The notes under the pieces were generated by a model that saw only the letters and a program-made list of their open reading frames with translations, did not search any database and was not told the origin of the DNA. From JBDIBA01 sp039812705 (GTDB lineage Bacteria; Actinomycetota; Acidimicrobiia; Acidimicrobiales; JBBSGY01), in NCBI GenBank assembly GCA_039812705.1, contig JBDIBA010000032.1, positions 1 through 21,601 of the forward strand: 21,601 nucleotides of DNA, given 5' to 3'. Both the position numbers and the translations under genes were made by a program. This document shows, one piece after another, positions 1-6,969 of the stretch. The number at the start of each line of letters is the position of its first letter. Positions within the stretch are counted from its first letter, which is position 1.

Positions 1-1
1 A

Positions 2-454
2 ATCGACACGCGCGTTGCGTTCCCGCTCACGGTCCAATGGCATGACGAACCGCCGGAACAGCTTGATTCCATAGGAGAACTCGCGCACCAGGTGGAGTTT
101 TGGAGTGGCGACGACGTATTCGAATTGTCGATTTTCGACGCAAACGGCAAGCCCGTTCGGGTCATCCTTGACTCGCTCGAAGTCCTTTGCATGCAGGTCC
201 TGGAACAACCACCGACCGTTTCGCCGTTTCTCATTGCCGACGCGATTGCTGACGACGGCAGTGAGTACATAGTCGAACATCAAAACGGCCGCGTCTTGAG
301 GGCGCTCAACAAAGCTGACCGAAAGCATCGCGAACCCGAAACGATCGGCGCAATCAAGTTGTCTGACAAACCCAGCAAGGTTGTATGGATCGAGTTCGAT
401 AACGAGTGGATGACTTCGGTTGTTCCTAAACGCTCGTCAGGCTGTTTCGGCTGA
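2..454 (+). CDS. Partial hypothetical protein (3' end only)
   Basis: The reading frame is open from the left window edge to a TGA at 452-454, giving about 150 codons, so the start lies upstream of the window. A GTG at 92 could serve as an internal start. The 30 codons before it are also free of stops and protein-like (charged, with FPLTVQWHDEPPEQLDSIG), so I read the gene as truncated by the window. The product looks soluble, mixed alpha/beta, with an acidic middle and a short C-terminal tail ending near KRSSGCFG. No signal peptide, membrane segment or family motif is visible in this part. I do not recognise the family. It lies about 300 bases before the flgN operon, on the same strand, and its link to motility is unknown. 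Confidence 0.55.
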   Translation: MDTRVAFPLTVQWHDEPPEQLDSIGELAHQVEFWSGDDVFELSIFDANGKPVRVILDSLEVLCMQVLEQPPTVSPFLIADAIADDGSEYIVEHQNGRVLRALNKADRKHREPETIGAIKLSDKPSKVVWIEFDNEWMTSVVPKRSSGCFG

Positions 455-537
455 CTTCTTGGCAAACGCAAGTAGGAAGCGCCGGCGCGCATAATCGCCG
501 CCTGAAGACCCAAAACAGCGGCCGAGGGTCTGCCAAA

Positions 538-594
538 TGCGACTTTCGCATGAGATTTCGGAGTTTTGGGGTTGTTCTTGATGCGAAAGTCGCA
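538..594. repeat. Perfect 14-bp inverted repeat with 29-bp spacer
   Basis: TGCGACTTTCGCAT (538-551) is repeated exactly as its reverse complement at 581-594, separated by 29 bases. Transcribed, it would form a 14-bp stem with a large loop. There is no U-run after it, so it is not a canonical intrinsic terminator. It could end transcription of the upstream gene by another route, bind a protein, or be the remnant of a small mobile repeat. Confidence 0.75.
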
Positions 595-599
595 GTCGG

Positions 600-635
600 G
601 AGGCCAAGGCCCGCGAAACTGAGGCCAAGGCCCGC
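600..635 (+). repeat. 15-bp direct repeat, 21-bp period
   Basis: GAGGCCAAGGCCCGC occurs at 600-614 and again at 621-635, a spacing of exactly 21 bases or seven codons. Degenerate GCCCGC units continue to about 655. In the flgN frame the units read EAKARET and then EAKARQA, like coiled-coil heptads. Whether it is translated is unknown. Confidence 0.6.
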
Positions 636-713
636 CAAGCCCGCCAGGCCCGCCGCAAGCCACTCAGAAGAGCAGAAACAACCACGCAGCGCGAGGATTT
701 CGCAGGTCTTTCC

Positions 714-740
714 TCAATTAATGCCCTGGAATGCCGAAGT
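714..740 (+). promoter_or_regulatory. Candidate FliA/WhiG-type promoter of the flgN operon
   Basis: TCAA (714-717), 15 bases, then GCCGAAGT (733-740). This resembles the sigma-28/WhiG consensus TAAA-N15-GCCGATAA and has the same TCAR-N15-GCCGA form as the elements before flgB and fliI. Transcription would begin near 747, about 25 bases before the GTG of flgN, which supports that start codon. The -10 box deviates at position 6 (A for T), so this is the weakest of the four -10 boxes. Confidence 0.45.
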
Positions 741-770
741 ATCCAAGGAACCACTCTGAAGGGTCTGCCC

Positions 771-1289
771 GTGGGCTTAAGTGAAGTCTCGAACATCTTG
801 TGGAAGGAACGGCAACTTTTGCAGTTGCTGCTGTTCAAGCTGGAGACCGAACAGTTGATCCTGACCTCGGGTAAATCACGCTTTTTGGCCGATGCAACCC
901 GTGAAGTAGAGATGGTCCTCAACGAACTGAAAGAGACCGAATTGGTGCGCTCGATCGCCGTGCAAGGCGTCGCCACCGAAATGGGTCTCAGCGCCACGGC
1001 AAGCCTTCGCGAACTCAGCGAAAGCGCCCCCGCCCCATGGGACTCGATCCTCGACGAACACCGCAAGGCGTTCCTCGCAGACACCCAAGAGATCTTCACA
1101 ACCGCCCAAACCAACCGCGAACTGCTCGCCAACGGCCACAAAGCCGCGCGCGACGCACTCGAATGGTTGGCCGGCGGAGGCAATACGGGCCGCTCCCCCA
1201 TGGACACTCCCGTCGACTCGTATTCCGCAGAAGGCCGCAAGGCCACCCCATCCGCAGCAGGCGCAAAACTGATTGACGAGGCCCTCTGA
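771..1289 (+). CDS. flgN: FlgN-type flagellar chaperone
   Basis: The product is a 172-residue, mostly helical cytoplasmic protein. FlgN chaperones bind the hook-filament junction proteins FlgK and FlgL before export. The N-terminal segment (about residues 5-45, ILWKERQLLQLLLFKLETEQ) is the pattern of actinobacterial FlgN proteins, and a TNRELL element near residue 115 matches the conserved C-terminal helix. The last 40 residues are a polar, low-complexity tail. GTG at 771 is chosen because GAAGGG lies 7 bases upstream, no other start codon exists in the open frame above it, and a promoter-like element ends at 740. The TGA overlaps the ATG of flgK by one base, so the chaperone is translationally linked to its client. 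Confidence 0.85.
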   Translation: MGLSEVSNILWKERQLLQLLLFKLETEQLILTSGKSRFLADATREVEMVLNELKETELVRSIAVQGVATEMGLSATASLRELSESAPAPWDSILDEHRKAFLADTQEIFTTAQTNRELLANGHKAARDALEWLAGGGNTGRSPMDTPVDSYSAEGRKATPSAAGAKLIDEAL

Positions 1290-2656
1290 TGATGCAAGGA
1301 ATCAGCGTCGCGCTGACCGGTCTATACGCCGCACAAAAGGCAATGGACACAACGGGAAACAACATTTCCAATGTGAACACGCCCGGCTATTCACGCCAAC
1401 GCGTCGACCTTGAAGCAATCGGCTCCAAGATGTCGTCGCTTCACAGCGATGTCAACGCAACCGGCCTTGGTGTGCGCATCGAACAGATTGCCCGACTGCG
1501 CGATCAATACCTGGAAGCAAACGCACTCGGCGAAAACAGCAAGGGCGGCTATGCAGACCGCGCTGCTGCAACCTTTGACATGTTGGAAACAACATTCGGC
1601 GAGCCGTCTGACACAGGCATCCAAAAGCAACTGACCGACTTTTGGAAGACCTGGGACGCAATTGCGTCTTCGCCACGCGACAACGCCGTGCGCACAAGTG
1701 CTGTGCAGACCGCACAAACGCTGGTTTCTTCGATCAACTCGACATCGAAAGCACTCGGTACACAGCGCGACAACGAAATCAGCGAGCTGCGTGGAACGAT
1801 CGACGAGATCAACTCCATTGCAAAGAACCTTGCCGACATCAACAAGACGCTCCTGAAAGTTGACGTCAGCGACGGTAACTCCAACAACATGTTGGACACT
1901 CGCGACCAACTGATTGCAAAGCTCTCAACACTTGCAAACATCAGCGTTTCAGAAGCCGACAATGGCTCCATCAGCGTCTCACTTGGTGGTGCAACGCTTG
2001 TGCGTGCTGACCGCGCCAAGACCCTCGAACTGGACGGAACGACTAACCCCGTAGTCCTTCGCTGGCAAGACGGAGACGGCGACCCCACAACGGGCTTCGA
2101 GGCCTACGTAACGGGCGGTAAAGCCGGTTCATTGATGGACTCCGTGAACGTCACAATCCCCAAATACCAAGGGCTTTTGGACACAACCGCGAAGTCGGTA
2201 ATCGACACGGTCAACGCGCAACACCAGTTGGGCAAAGACCTTGACGGCAACCCCGGTAGCGCCTTCTTCACTGGCACAAACGCAGCAACAATGGCCGTCC
2301 GCCAAGCAGTTGTTGATAACCCACGCCTTATTGCAGCAGCAGACGCTGCACAAGGTGCGCTCGACATCTCCAACGCAGACAAGATCTCCAAGCTTGGAAC
2401 CCTTGTTGACGGACCCGACGCCAAGTACCGCGCGCTCATCAACGGACTTGGAATCGAAAGCCAACGAGCAAGCCGCCAACAAGACATTCAGGCGTCAATC
2501 ACCAAGGCCGCAAACGACAGTGCAGAGTCCGTCTCGGGCGTGAACCTGGACGAGGAAATGACGAATCTCATGCGTTTCCAACATTCCTACTCAGCCTCAG
2601 CCAAATATCTGTCGACACTCAATCAAGTGATGGACAGTCTTCTCAGCATCGTCTGA
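1289..2656 (+). CDS. flgK: Flagellar hook-associated protein 1 (FlgK)
   Basis: FlgK forms the first ring of the hook-filament junction outside the cell. The 455-residue protein has the flagellar rod-family N-terminus, with SVALTGLYAAQKAMDTTGNN at residues 6-25 followed by ISNVNTPGYSRQRV. Its matching C-terminus (SGVNLDEEMTNLMRFQHSYSASAKYLSTLN) forms the terminal coiled coil of the axial proteins. It is shorter than enteric FlgK (about 550 residues), so the exposed central domain is reduced. No signal peptide is present, as expected for export by the flagellar type III system. The start ATG overlaps the flgN stop. A second ATG follows directly at 1292 and cannot be excluded as the start. flgL follows after 73 bases. 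Confidence 0.95.
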   Translation: MMQGISVALTGLYAAQKAMDTTGNNISNVNTPGYSRQRVDLEAIGSKMSSLHSDVNATGLGVRIEQIARLRDQYLEANALGENSKGGYADRAAATFDMLETTFGEPSDTGIQKQLTDFWKTWDAIASSPRDNAVRTSAVQTAQTLVSSINSTSKALGTQRDNEISELRGTIDEINSIAKNLADINKTLLKVDVSDGNSNNMLDTRDQLIAKLSTLANISVSEADNGSISVSLGGATLVRADRAKTLELDGTTNPVVLRWQDGDGDPTTGFEAYVTGGKAGSLMDSVNVTIPKYQGLLDTTAKSVIDTVNAQHQLGKDLDGNPGSAFFTGTNAATMAVRQAVVDNPRLIAAADAAQGALDISNADKISKLGTLVDGPDAKYRALINGLGIESQRASRQQDIQASITKAANDSAESVSGVNLDEEMTNLMRFQHSYSASAKYLSTLNQVMDSLLSIV

Positions 2657-2729
2657 TCAAGAAACGCTTAGCGACCATCACCGTCGTTAGGCACCAACCA
2701 AACGCAGTAACCGGGTCGAAAGGGCCAAA

Positions 2730-3644
2730 ATGGGTTTTCGAGTAACACAATCAATGATCGCGGCCAACAGCCTCGCGAATTTGCAGAACTCGTTGACCCG
2801 TTCACAGCAGCTGCAAGACCAGATGTCGACCGGCAAGATCCTTCGCAAGCCGTCTGACGACCCAACGGGTGCTGCCCGCTCGCTCCAGCTGCGTTCAGAG
2901 ATCACGCGCAACCAGCAATGGTCCACCAATGCCGACGACGGCCTCGGCTGGCTTGGAACAGCAGACAAGACCCTCACCTCTTCGCTGGACTCCATTTCCA
3001 AGGTCCGAGACCTCGTTCTGCAGGGCGCAAACGCCACCACAGACCCCGAAGGCCGCAAGGCGCTTGCCTTGGAAGTGCGCGCCGTTCGGGATGGTTTGAT
3101 CGGTTTGGCCAACACTTCGTACAACAACAGGCCAATTTTCGCGGGTAATACGGACACAAATGCCGCTTTTGCTCAAGATGGTTCATATCTGGGCGATTCA
3201 GGCACTGTGTACCGCACGGTTGGAACAGATGCCTCTGTCCAAGTGAACGTGGTCGGAACCGATGTATTCGGCTCCGGCAACTCTTCACTGTTCAAGGTTC
3301 TCGACGACATTGCGACGCACTTAGAGAACGGAACCGATGCCGACATCGCAGCTCTCACCAACGCGTCTGGTGGAGTTGCAGGAGACCTCGACCGCCTCGA
3401 TTCAGCACGACTAACGATGCAAAACCGCCTGTCAGAGGTAGGTGCTCGCTACCATCGGGTTGAAACTATGCAGTTGCGAGCTCAAGACGACTTGATCACC
3501 CTCAAGTCCAATCTTTCTCACACAGAAGACGCGGACCTTCCGGCGACATTCGTTGCGTTGTCGGTACAAAACACCGCTTACCAAGCTGCTCTTGCAGCAA
3601 CATCGAAAGTCATTCAACCGTCGCTAGTCGACTTCCTCCGCTGA
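2730..3644 (+). CDS. flgL: Flagellar hook-associated protein 3 (FlgL)
   Basis: FlgL forms the second junction ring, joining FlgK to the flagellin filament. The product has 304 residues and a flagellin-type N-terminal helix: RVTQSMIAANSLANLQNSL at residues 4-22, then a conserved QMSTGKILRKPSDDP motif. The C-terminal helix (ALSVQNTAYQAALAATSKVI) is also typical. Length is normal for FlgL, and the family is distinguished from flagellin by its position after flgK and the STGK..KPSDDP form. It has no signal peptide and is exported through the flagellum. It lies 73 bases after flgK and 7 bases before fliW, so co-transcription with both is likely. Confidence 0.95.
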   Translation: MGFRVTQSMIAANSLANLQNSLTRSQQLQDQMSTGKILRKPSDDPTGAARSLQLRSEITRNQQWSTNADDGLGWLGTADKTLTSSLDSISKVRDLVLQGANATTDPEGRKALALEVRAVRDGLIGLANTSYNNRPIFAGNTDTNAAFAQDGSYLGDSGTVYRTVGTDASVQVNVVGTDVFGSGNSSLFKVLDDIATHLENGTDADIAALTNASGGVAGDLDRLDSARLTMQNRLSEVGARYHRVETMQLRAQDDLITLKSNLSHTEDADLPATFVALSVQNTAYQAALAATSKVIQPSLVDFLR

Positions 3645-3651
3645 GGTCTAC

Positions 3652-4110
3652 ATGTCAACCGTAACAACTGCACTTGAAACCGAAGTCCCACCACTTCACT
3701 TTGAAGTAGGTCTTCCTGGTTTCCCCGAGGCTCGCAACTTCTTGCTCGTCAATACCGAGCTTGCCGTTCAGCCCTTCTCAATCATGCGCTGCATGGAAGA
3801 CCCCGAACTCGAATTCGTAGTCGCTCCGCCGCAACTGTTCTTCTCGGACTACCAACCAGAGATCGATGACGCCACGGCTAACCGCATCGGCCTCGAGAAC
3901 TCGGGCGACGCTTTGTTGCTCGTGCTCTTGACGGTTGGTGAAGATGTAGCGGGCATCACCGCAAACCTGCTCGGCCCAATCATCGTCAACCTTCAGAACA
4001 ACCAGGCAGCTCAGGCAATCCTTGCGAACGCTCCTTACGACACTCGCACGCCTTTGTTCTCTGACGTTGACCCACAAAGCGTTCAACAGGGCGAGAAGCA
4101 AAACAGCTAA
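3652..4110 (+). CDS. fliW: Flagellar assembly factor FliW
   Basis: FliW is a small cytoplasmic protein that binds flagellin and, when free, binds and inhibits CsrA, so that flagellin translation follows export. The 152-residue product carries the family hallmarks: FEVGLPGFPEARNFLLV at residues 18-34, a central region with FVVAPPQLFF, and a C-terminal NLLGPIIVNLQNNQAAQAIL. The gene starts 7 bases after flgL. csrA follows on the same strand but 145 bases on, separated by a strong hairpin, whereas in many bacteria fliW and csrA touch. No flagellin gene is in this window, so the target of this switch must be elsewhere. Confidence 0.95.
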   Translation: MSTVTTALETEVPPLHFEVGLPGFPEARNFLLVNTELAVQPFSIMRCMEDPELEFVVAPPQLFFSDYQPEIDDATANRIGLENSGDALLLVLLTVGEDVAGITANLLGPIIVNLQNNQAAQAILANAPYDTRTPLFSDVDPQSVQQGEKQNS

Positions 4111-4142
4111 TTAGCCCCGAACAAACGAATACCCCTTCTTAT

Positions 4143-4177
4143 CCACGCCGCGTTGCCCATGAGGGCCCGCGGCGTGG
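4143..4177. terminator. Long GC-rich hairpin between fliW and csrA
   Basis: CCACGCCGCG (4143-4152) pairs exactly with CGCGGCGTGG (4168-4177). A second helix, GCCC (4155-4158) with GGGC (4163-4166) around an ATGA loop, is nested inside. Only a weak pyrimidine stretch follows, so termination would be imperfect. It may end the flgN-fliW transcript, attenuate read-through into csrA, or act as a structured csrA leader. Confidence 0.6.
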
Positions 4178-4237
4178 CTAGTGTCTCCCCTTATTCGGTT
4201 TCCGCGAAGCAGTGCGAAAGCCACCGCTATTTAGTCC

Positions 4238-4248
4238 ACGGAAGGGGA
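4238..4248 (+). promoter_or_regulatory. csrA ribosome-binding site with two GGA motifs
   Basis: ACGGAAGGGGA ends 7 bases before the csrA GTG. It serves as the Shine-Dalgarno region and contains two GGA triplets; the first fits the CsrA core site ANGGA. CsrA is known to repress its own mRNA in several bacteria through such sites, so autorepression is plausible here but not shown. Confidence 0.4.
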
Positions 4249-4255
4249 ACTACCT

Positions 4256-4522
4256 GTGCTGGTACTCACCAGAAACGCCAACCAAAGCATCATGATTGGC
4301 CACGACGTCGTCGTAACGGTCCTCGAGATTCGAGGAGACCAAGTCCGCCTCGGCATTCGCGCTCCACGCAGCGTTGAAGTCCACCGCGAAGAGGTCTATG
4401 CAGCCCTGCAAAAGGCCAACCGCAGCGCAGCATCTTCAGCAGACAAGACACTCAGCGCGCTATCCAGCTTGCCCAAGCCCAAAGGTGCAGACTCCAAAGA
4501 AGAGTCAGCAAAAGATCAGTAG
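4256..4522 (+). CDS. csrA: Carbon storage regulator CsrA (translational regulator)
   Basis: CsrA is a dimeric RNA-binding protein that blocks ribosome access at GGA-containing sites; in Gram-positive flagellated bacteria its main target is flagellin mRNA, with FliW as antagonist. The GTG-started product begins MLVLTRNANQSIMIG, the invariant first strand, and continues VLEIRGDQVRLGIRAP and VHREEVY, including the RNA-contacting Arg in the final segment. The CsrA core ends near residue 55. About 30 further residues form a Ser/Lys/Ala-rich polar tail not needed for the fold, making the protein 88 residues instead of the usual 60-75. It is preceded by a hairpin and a GGA-rich ribosome-binding site, and followed after 28 bases by a rhodanese-like gene. 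Confidence 0.95.
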   Translation: MLVLTRNANQSIMIGHDVVVTVLEIRGDQVRLGIRAPRSVEVHREEVYAALQKANRSAASSADKTLSALSSLPKPKGADSKEESAKDQ

Positions 4523-4550
4523 CAGCTCAGATTCGGAGTAGCCACAGACA

Positions 4551-4883
4551 GTGAACAAGGACACCGCACCCGCACCAGAAGTCTCTCGAGACGAACTTGC
4601 CGACGCCCTAGCCAATGGCGCCCAGCTAATTGATGTCCGCGAACCGAACGAATATGAGCACGGCCATGTGCCTCAAGCGCAGTTGATCCCATTGGCAGTT
4701 GTCATGGAACAACACGAAAACCTGGACAGGCACCGCCCCGTCTACGTCATTTGCGCAGCCGGAGTCCGCTCAATGGCAGCAGCAGGAGCGCTTCGACAAG
4801 TCGGCATCGACGCTCACTCTGTTGCAGGTGGAACCAACGCTTGGATTGAAGAAGAGCGCCCAACACAAACGGGTTCAGACTGA
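4551..4883 (+). CDS. Single-domain rhodanese-like sulfurtransferase
   Basis: The 110-residue product is one complete rhodanese domain. It contains LIDVREPNEYEHGHVPQA (about residues 21-38) and the active-site loop ICAAGVRS (about residues 66-73), whose Cys would carry the persulfide in sulfur transfer. The closing GGTNAWIEE is typical. It has no signal peptide or membrane segment, so it should act in the cytoplasm; its sulfur donor and acceptor cannot be told from sequence. The GTG start at 4551 is preceded by CGGAG at a normal distance. The gene lies 28 bases after csrA, and its stop at 4883 is only about 30 bases before the desaturase start, suggesting a shared transcript. Confidence 0.85.
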   Translation: MNKDTAPAPEVSRDELADALANGAQLIDVREPNEYEHGHVPQAQLIPLAVVMEQHENLDRHRPVYVICAAGVRSMAAAGALRQVGIDAHSVAGGTNAWIEEERPTQTGSD

Positions 4884-4912
4884 CCGACTGAAGCGTGGTT
4901 AGTGTGGGCTAC

Positions 4913-5827
4913 ATGAATGACGCCCAGCTGCTCCAGGAACTCAACGGAAAAGCGGCGGAACTACTTGAACGCCACATCAAAGCAAGCAAAGAGTGGTTCC
5001 CGCACGTTTACATCCCATGGGAACGCGGCGTAAAGCTGAAAGTCGACGAGGAGTGGAACCCAAACGAGTTCCCTCTTCCCGAAGCCGTGCGTTCGGCGTT
5101 GTTTGTCAACTTGTTGACCGAAGACAACCTGCCCTACTACCACGCACACATTGCGCGCATTGTTGGTCGAGAAAACGAAGCGTGGTTGGAATGGAACCAC
5201 CGTTGGACCGCCGAAGAAGACCGTCACTCGCAAGTCATGCGCGACTACTTGGTTGTGTCGCAAGCGGTTGACCCGTTTGAACTTGAACGCGCACGCATGA
5301 CGCAAATGTCAACGGCAATCGTTCCCGAACCGCCCAGCGTTGCAGACACAGTTGCTTACGTTTCTCTGCAAGAACTTGCTACGCGCATTTCGCACCGCAA
5401 CACCGGAAAGCTTGTTGAAGACAAGGCCGGCTACGACATCATGGCGCGCGTTGCAACCGACGAGAACCACCACTTCTTGTTCTACCGAGACTTGTTCTCT
5501 GCAATGTTGGAAGTCGACCCTTCAACCGCTGTCGTGGCGCTTTACAACCAGGTGCGCGACTTCGAGATGCCGGGTACTGGCATTCCAAACTTCCGCCACC
5601 ACGCATATGAAATTGCCAAGGCGGGCATTTACGACCTTGTCAGCCACCACGACCAGATCCTCCAGCCTGTGGTCATACGCCACTACAAGATCGAGACCGT
5701 CGAGGGCTTGAACCCCGAGGCCGAGATCGCGCGCGAGAAACTGGTTAAGCACATCGCTCGCATTGGCAAAGCTTCGCAACGCTTCTCTGCACGTCGCGAA
5801 GAAGAAACCGCCACCGCCAACGCTTAG
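4913..5827 (+). CDS. Acyl-[acyl-carrier-protein] desaturase, diiron type
   Basis: This is a soluble diiron desaturase of the plant stearoyl-ACP/mycobacterial DesA family (FA_desaturase_2), expected to place a double bond in ACP-bound acyl chains using O2 and ferredoxin. All iron ligands are visible, numbered from the ATG at 4913: Glu70 in LLTEDNLPYY, Glu102 and His105 in EEDRH, Glu154 in SLQELATR, and Glu184 and His187 in DENHH. The protein has 304 residues and no membrane segment. ATG 4913 is preferred because family members begin just before such a LLxEL motif; GTG codons at 4895 and 4904 are in frame and possible. It has no known flagellar role; its place between csrA and heme A synthase looks like a metabolic insert in the motility region. 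Confidence 0.88.
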   Translation: MNDAQLLQELNGKAAELLERHIKASKEWFPHVYIPWERGVKLKVDEEWNPNEFPLPEAVRSALFVNLLTEDNLPYYHAHIARIVGRENEAWLEWNHRWTAEEDRHSQVMRDYLVVSQAVDPFELERARMTQMSTAIVPEPPSVADTVAYVSLQELATRISHRNTGKLVEDKAGYDIMARVATDENHHFLFYRDLFSAMLEVDPSTAVVALYNQVRDFEMPGTGIPNFRHHAYEIAKAGIYDLVSHHDQILQPVVIRHYKIETVEGLNPEAEIAREKLVKHIARIGKASQRFSARREEETATANA

Positions 5828-5860
5828 CCGCTTTCGCAATCCGCACCGCGACAAGCCGCA

Positions 5861-6832
5861 ATGAACATCCCCACCATCTCGCCGCGCACGTATCGACGCC
5901 TGACAATCGGCGCCCTGTTCACGTTGACAACAATCATCGTCACGGGCGCTGCAGTCAGGCTTACTGGCTCGGGTTTGGGTTGTCCCGATTGGCCAACGTG
6001 TGCAAATGACAGGGTTGTTGCACCACTTGAGTTTCACCCGATGGTTGAGTTCGTCAACCGCGTCTTTACTGGTGTGTGTTCGGTTGCCGTAGCCATTGCA
6101 GTTCTCGGCTCCATTGCGCGGCGACCGTTTCGCAAGGACCTCTTGTACTTGTCGTTGTCGTTAGTGCTGGGCGTTGCGGCCCAAGCCGTGCTCGGCGGCA
6201 TCACGGTGCTGGTTCACCTGAGCCCGCCGTTTGTAATGGCGCACTTCTTGTTGTCGCTGATCATTGTGTGGGCCGCGCAGGTCTTGTATCACCGCGCCGG
6301 ACAACCCGACTCTGCGCCTGCGTTGATTGTCGAACGCGGAACGATGATTTCGTTCCGGGTCCTTGGGTTGCTGGCATTCGTTGCAATCTTCATTGGAACA
6401 ATGGTCACGGGCTCGGGCCCTCATGGCGGCGACGAAAACGTCGAGCGGCTGGCCTTCTCGCCCCATGACATCACCAAGGTTCACGGCATTGCCGTTTGGA
6501 TACTGCTGGTGGCCGTCGGCCTGGTGCTGTGGCGCCTGCAAGCGCAGAAGGTTTCGCGCGAGATCGTCAAGCGAGGCGAATGGCTCCTCATTGCCCTCTT
6601 TGTCCAGGGCGGCCTCGGCTATCTGCAATACAGCCTGGGGGTTCCAGCATTCCTGGTCCTCCTCCACGTCTTTGGATCTGTGGTCGTTTGGATGTGCGTG
6701 ATCGGGCTGAACCTTGCGGCCTATCAACGCCGAGAAAGCTTCGGGATCCCCGTTTACGACGAGACGCCGGGACCCGGCGCCGATGAGGCCCCGATAACTG
6801 ACTCCGAAGCGGAATCTGCCTCCAAAACCTGA
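5861..6832 (+). CDS. ctaA: Heme A synthase (CtaA/Cox15 family)
   Basis: CtaA/Cox15 oxidises the C8 methyl of heme O to give heme A for aa3-type cytochrome oxidases, in the cytoplasmic membrane. The 323-residue protein has about eight hydrophobic helices. Conserved features are visible: the extracellular Cys pair Cys41/Cys47 in GSGLGCPDWPTC, the EFHPMVEFVNR motif with His59, and further heme-ligand candidates His127, His208 (VHGIAVW) and His269. TGSG is repeated in the two halves (residues 35-38 and 183-186), reflecting the four-helix-bundle duplication. A polar, acidic tail follows the last helix. It starts 33 bases after the desaturase on the same strand. A hairpin follows at 6876-6899. It implies aerobic respiration with an aa3 oxidase encoded elsewhere. 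Confidence 0.93.
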   Translation: MNIPTISPRTYRRLTIGALFTLTTIIVTGAAVRLTGSGLGCPDWPTCANDRVVAPLEFHPMVEFVNRVFTGVCSVAVAIAVLGSIARRPFRKDLLYLSLSLVLGVAAQAVLGGITVLVHLSPPFVMAHFLLSLIIVWAAQVLYHRAGQPDSAPALIVERGTMISFRVLGLLAFVAIFIGTMVTGSGPHGGDENVERLAFSPHDITKVHGIAVWILLVAVGLVLWRLQAQKVSREIVKRGEWLLIALFVQGGLGYLQYSLGVPAFLVLLHVFGSVVVWMCVIGLNLAAYQRRESFGIPVYDETPGPGADEAPITDSEAESASKT

Positions 6833-6875
6833 CGTTCCCACGCCTCAGAACCGGGATAGTCCAACCGTTTGCCGG

Positions 6876-6899
6876 GGTTTTCCGGGCATTTGGAAAACC
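6876..6899. terminator. Hairpin after heme A synthase gene
   Basis: GGTTTTCC (6876-6883) and GGAAAACC (6892-6899) pair perfectly around an 8-base loop, 44 bases after the ctaA stop. A weak T-containing stretch follows (6905-6914). It is a plausible end for the csrA-to-ctaA transcript, though it lacks a clean U-tract. Confidence 0.45.
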
Positions 6900-6926
6900 G
6901 TCCAATTTCCCCTTATTGTGTACTCA

Positions 6927-6942
6927 ACGCATTATGATGCGT
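6927..6942. promoter_or_regulatory. Palindrome upstream of M23 peptidase
   Basis: ACGCAT (6927-6932) and ATGCGT (6937-6942) form a perfect inverted repeat with a 4-base centre, 28 bases before the ATG at 6970. The right arm overlaps a TATGAT hexamer (6933-6938) that resembles a -10 box, although I see no good -35 partner. It could be an operator for the peptidase gene. Confidence 0.35.
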
Positions 6943-6969
6943 AGCAGTTGATGCTTTTGGTTGGTTGTT

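Larger units (their letters stand above)
455..770. other. 316-bp gap before flgN with inverted repeat, heptad-like repeat and promoter
   Basis: No convincing gene fills this stretch. It contains a 14-bp inverted repeat (538-594), a 15-bp direct repeat with a 21-bp period (600-635) and a promoter-like element (714-740). The frame in phase with flgN stays open from 582 to the flgN start and would encode a Lys/Arg/Glu/Ala-rich helical stretch. It has no ATG, GTG or TTG before position 771, so it is not a simple N-terminal extension of flgN. Confidence 0.6.

Noticed and set aside
550..759. Small plus-strand frame rich in Pro/Arg/Ala
   Set aside because: Its composition comes from reading the GCC-rich repeat out of the heptad frame; no ribosome-binding site, no motif.
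888..895. GCCGATGC hexamer-like -10 box in flgN
   Set aside because: It is inside the coding region and has no TCAR or TAAA element 15-16 bases upstream.
437..1297. Long open frame on the minus strand (286 codons)
   Set aside because: It lies antisense to flgN and the repeat-rich gap, is Ser/Arg/Leu-rich in a low-information way, and has no recognisable motif. FlgN on the plus strand explains the region.
6161..6841. 226-codon minus-strand frame
   Set aside because: Antisense to heme A synthase, which has all conserved motifs. The composition is that of a shadow frame.
6833..6969. Possible c-di-AMP riboswitch before the M23 peptidase
   Set aside because: Such riboswitches are known before actinobacterial wall hydrolases, but the gap is too short and I find none of the conserved core elements.
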